A stretch of 7,187 nucleotides of DNA. Origin: an uncultured Campylobacter sp. GTDB lineage: Bacteria > Campylobacterota > Campylobacteria > Campylobacterales > Campylobacteraceae. Where the stretch lies: positions 1-7,187 of the forward strand of contig NZ_CALHXD010000045.1 in NCBI RefSeq assembly GCF_938040115.1. Reading direction: 5' to 3'. How positions within the stretch are numbered: position 1 is the first letter of the stretch; every line of letters starts with the position of its first letter. Under the pieces are notes generated by a model that did no database searches, was not told the DNA's origin, and worked only from the letters and a program-made list of their open reading frames with translations. The translations under genes were made by a program, and so were the position numbers. Shown in pieces: positions 6,135-7,187 of the stretch.

Positions 6135-6146
6135 AGTTTGCAAACT
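6135..6146. promoter_or_regulatory. 12-bp perfect palindrome between kinase and regulator
   Basis: AGTTTGCAAACT, fully self-complementary, lies in the 65-base gap 31 bases before the regulator start. It could be an operator for a dimeric regulator, possibly the adjacent OmpR-type protein, although that family usually binds direct repeats. It could also arise from the A/T-rich background. Function is inference. Confidence 0.35.
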
Positions 6147-6176
6147 TAAGAAAGACAAACAAGAAACGAGGCTAGC

Positions 6177-6905
6177 GTGTATAGCAAAATAAAAAATATC
6201 TTAAACGGCGTAAATTTGCTCATCGTCGAGGACGACGAGAGCCTGCGCGAGAGTATCAAGATATCGGTCGAAAACTACGTGAGCGAGGTTTACGCCTGCG
6301 CAAACGCGAAAGAGGCGCTGGAGGTTTTTGAGGCAAAAGGCGTAAATTTGGTGCTTTCTGATATCAACATGCCGCACATGAACGGGCTTGAGATGGCGGC
6401 TCGTATAAGGGGGCTGGATAAGGACGTGCCTATTATATTTCTTACTGCATATGGTAGCGATGAAAACGTGCTTAGCGCGATAGAGCTAGGTAGCTTTGGC
6501 GTGCTAAAAAAGCCGTTTGAAAAGCGCGATCTAATCATGCAAATGAGCTTTGTGGCGAATAAATTTAAAAACGATTTTGCGGAGGTTGATCTAAAAAACG
6601 GCTTTAAATTTAACGCCTTTAGCAGGCAGCTAACAAAGGACGGCCGGCCCGTGGCACTAACTAAAAAAGAGCAAAATTTACTCCATCTTTTTCTAAAAAA
6701 TCAGGGCCGCGTCGTGAGCTTTGAGATGATCGAGGCGTGCGTCTGGCAGGAGGGTAGCTGCACCGCCGACGCGATACGAAGCTTTGTGTATAAACTACGC
6801 AAAAAACTCTACCCCGAACTCATCCAAAACGCGCAAGGTAGCGGATATGCGCTTATCTTGGGCGAACAAAATCAACGAACCGTGAGTCAAACGAGCTATA
6901 TCTGA
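6177..6905 (+). CDS. OmpR/PhoB-family response regulator
   Basis: 242-residue two-component transcription factor. Residues about 12-125 are the receiver domain: acidic pair E18-D19-D20 in LLIVEDDES, phosphoacceptor D62 in LVLSDINMPHMNG, switch threonine T90 in IIFLTAYG, and K112 in KKPF. Residues about 142-226 are the winged-helix DNA-binding domain of the OmpR type, with LTKKEQNLLHLFLKNQGRVVS, the DAIRSFVYKLRKKL recognition-helix region, and the wing hairpin ending QGSGYAL. A short polar tail of about 15 residues follows. Start GTG 6177 has GAGG at 6168-6171, five bases upstream; no better in-frame start is visible. The upstream sensor kinase is the likely partner. The target genes are unknown; the peroxidase-like gene downstream on the same strand is a candidate only by position. 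Confidence 0.92.
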   Translation: MYSKIKNILNGVNLLIVEDDESLRESIKISVENYVSEVYACANAKEALEVFEAKGVNLVLSDINMPHMNGLEMAARIRGLDKDVPIIFLTAYGSDENVLSAIELGSFGVLKKPFEKRDLIMQMSFVANKFKNDFAEVDLKNGFKFNAFSRQLTKDGRPVALTKKEQNLLHLFLKNQGRVVSFEMIEACVWQEGSCTADAIRSFVYKLRKKLYPELIQNAQGSGYALILGEQNQRTVSQTSYI

Positions 6906-6952
6906 GGCAAGATGGCTTAATCAAAAAATCATAGTTTAATACAAAACTCGGC

Positions 6953-6962
6953 GATTATAATC
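6953..6962 (+). promoter_or_regulatory. Probable -10 box within a 10-bp palindrome
   Basis: TATAAT at 6956-6961 sits inside the perfect palindrome GATTATAATC. With no convincing -35, this fits a Campylobacter sigma70 promoter; transcription would start near 6968, about 100 bases before the ATG at 7067. ATTATAAT resembles half of a PerR or Fur-type box, but the second half is not there, so this is weak support for such regulation. Confidence 0.5.
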
Positions 6963-6969
6963 CGTTTAA

Positions 6970-6997
6970 AATTTACGTTTTCTTAAAAGCGTAAATT
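6970..6997. other. 12-bp hairpin in the predicted leader of the last gene
   Basis: Left arm AATTTACGTTTT (6970-6981), loop CTTA, right arm AAAGCGTAAATT (6986-6997); all pairs are Watson-Crick except one T-G. It would be at the extreme 5' end of the transcript if the TATAAT at 6956 is used. No T run follows on the + strand, so it is a poor terminator for the upstream regulator. It might protect the mRNA 5' end, act as an operator in DNA form, or mark the boundary between operons. Confidence 0.55.
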
Positions 6998-7066
6998 AAG
7001 CATAAATTAAAATTTAAGTCGTAAAATGCGAATTGCTAATTTTAAAATCAACTTTAAGGAGAAAAT

Positions 7067-7187
7067 ATGCAAATAAATTCGCAAGAAGTAACGCAGGCGC
7101 CGGGCAATAACACCGTCTTTCAAACTTGGTTGCTAAGCGGCGACGAAAACGCCTGTAAAAAGGGCTTTGAGAGGCTTTGCGCTTTGG
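7067..7187 (+). CDS. Probable Dyp-type peroxidase, N-terminal part only
   Basis: Forty codons are visible before the window ends. ATG 7067 has a strong AAGGAG at 7056-7061, five bases upstream. The start NSQEVTQAPGNNTVFQTWLL, followed by a charged helix with FERLCAL, resembles the opening of bacterial dye-decolorizing (Dyp-type) haem peroxidases: a short Q-x-V-T-x-x-P-G segment, then the first strand of the ferredoxin-like fold and its helix. This comes from memory of the family and rests on few residues; the haem-binding motifs lie outside. If correct, the protein is a haem enzyme that reduces peroxide with an organic electron donor. There is no signal peptide at the N-terminus. It has its own promoter region, so it is probably not part of the kinase-regulator operon. 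Confidence 0.5.
   Translation, partial: MQINSQEVTQAPGNNTVFQTWLLSGDENACKKGFERLCAL

Overview
The window looks like chromosomal DNA of a Campylobacter from the oral or GC-richer group (C. showae, C. rectus, C. curvus or C. concisus type). The basis is the frequent AAATTT and CAAATTT words between and within genes, the GTG and TTG starts, the typical epsilonproteobacterial QQRQPL histidine-kinase box, and a riboflavin enzyme whose cyclohydrolase half is degenerate. The species call is inference. All recognised genes lie on the + strand.

Left part (1-2605). The C-terminal three quarters of a threonine ammonia-lyase (ilvA) ends at 995 and is followed by an AAATTT-rich palindromic patch and a good intrinsic terminator (1074-1100). 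Two closely spaced genes follow: a membrane-anchored DUF4230-like protein (1222-1908) and a YiiM-like MOSC-domain protein (1916-2605). The ribosome binding site of the second overlaps the stop codon of the first.

Middle (2633-4032). A perfect sigma70 promoter (TTGACA, 17 bp, TATAAT) drives tRNA-Gln(TTG) and initiator tRNA-fMet(CAT). After these comes a small protein with one membrane helix and a PD-(D/E)XK nuclease-like domain (2905-3348). The next 684 bases contain no gene I can support. They hold hairpins and a short repeat also found downstream of ilvA.

Right part (4033-7187). A RibBA-type protein has an intact DHBP synthase half and a shortened second half lacking the GTP cyclohydrolase II zinc and catalytic motifs. 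A PAS-containing sensor histidine kinase gene starts inside the end of ribBA and is split by a one-base frameshift near 5290-5305. An OmpR/PhoB-type response regulator follows after a 65-base gap containing a 12-bp perfect palindrome. A new transcription unit then starts, with a TATAAT box, a 12-bp hairpin in the predicted 5' leader, and the first 40 codons of what is probably a Dyp-type peroxidase.

Most of the window is ordinary housekeeping DNA. I see no CRISPR array, insertion sequence, phage gene or defence system. The points most worth checking are the split sensor kinase, the degenerate RibBA second domain, the leader hairpin before the peroxidase-like gene, and the repeat shared by two intergenic regions.
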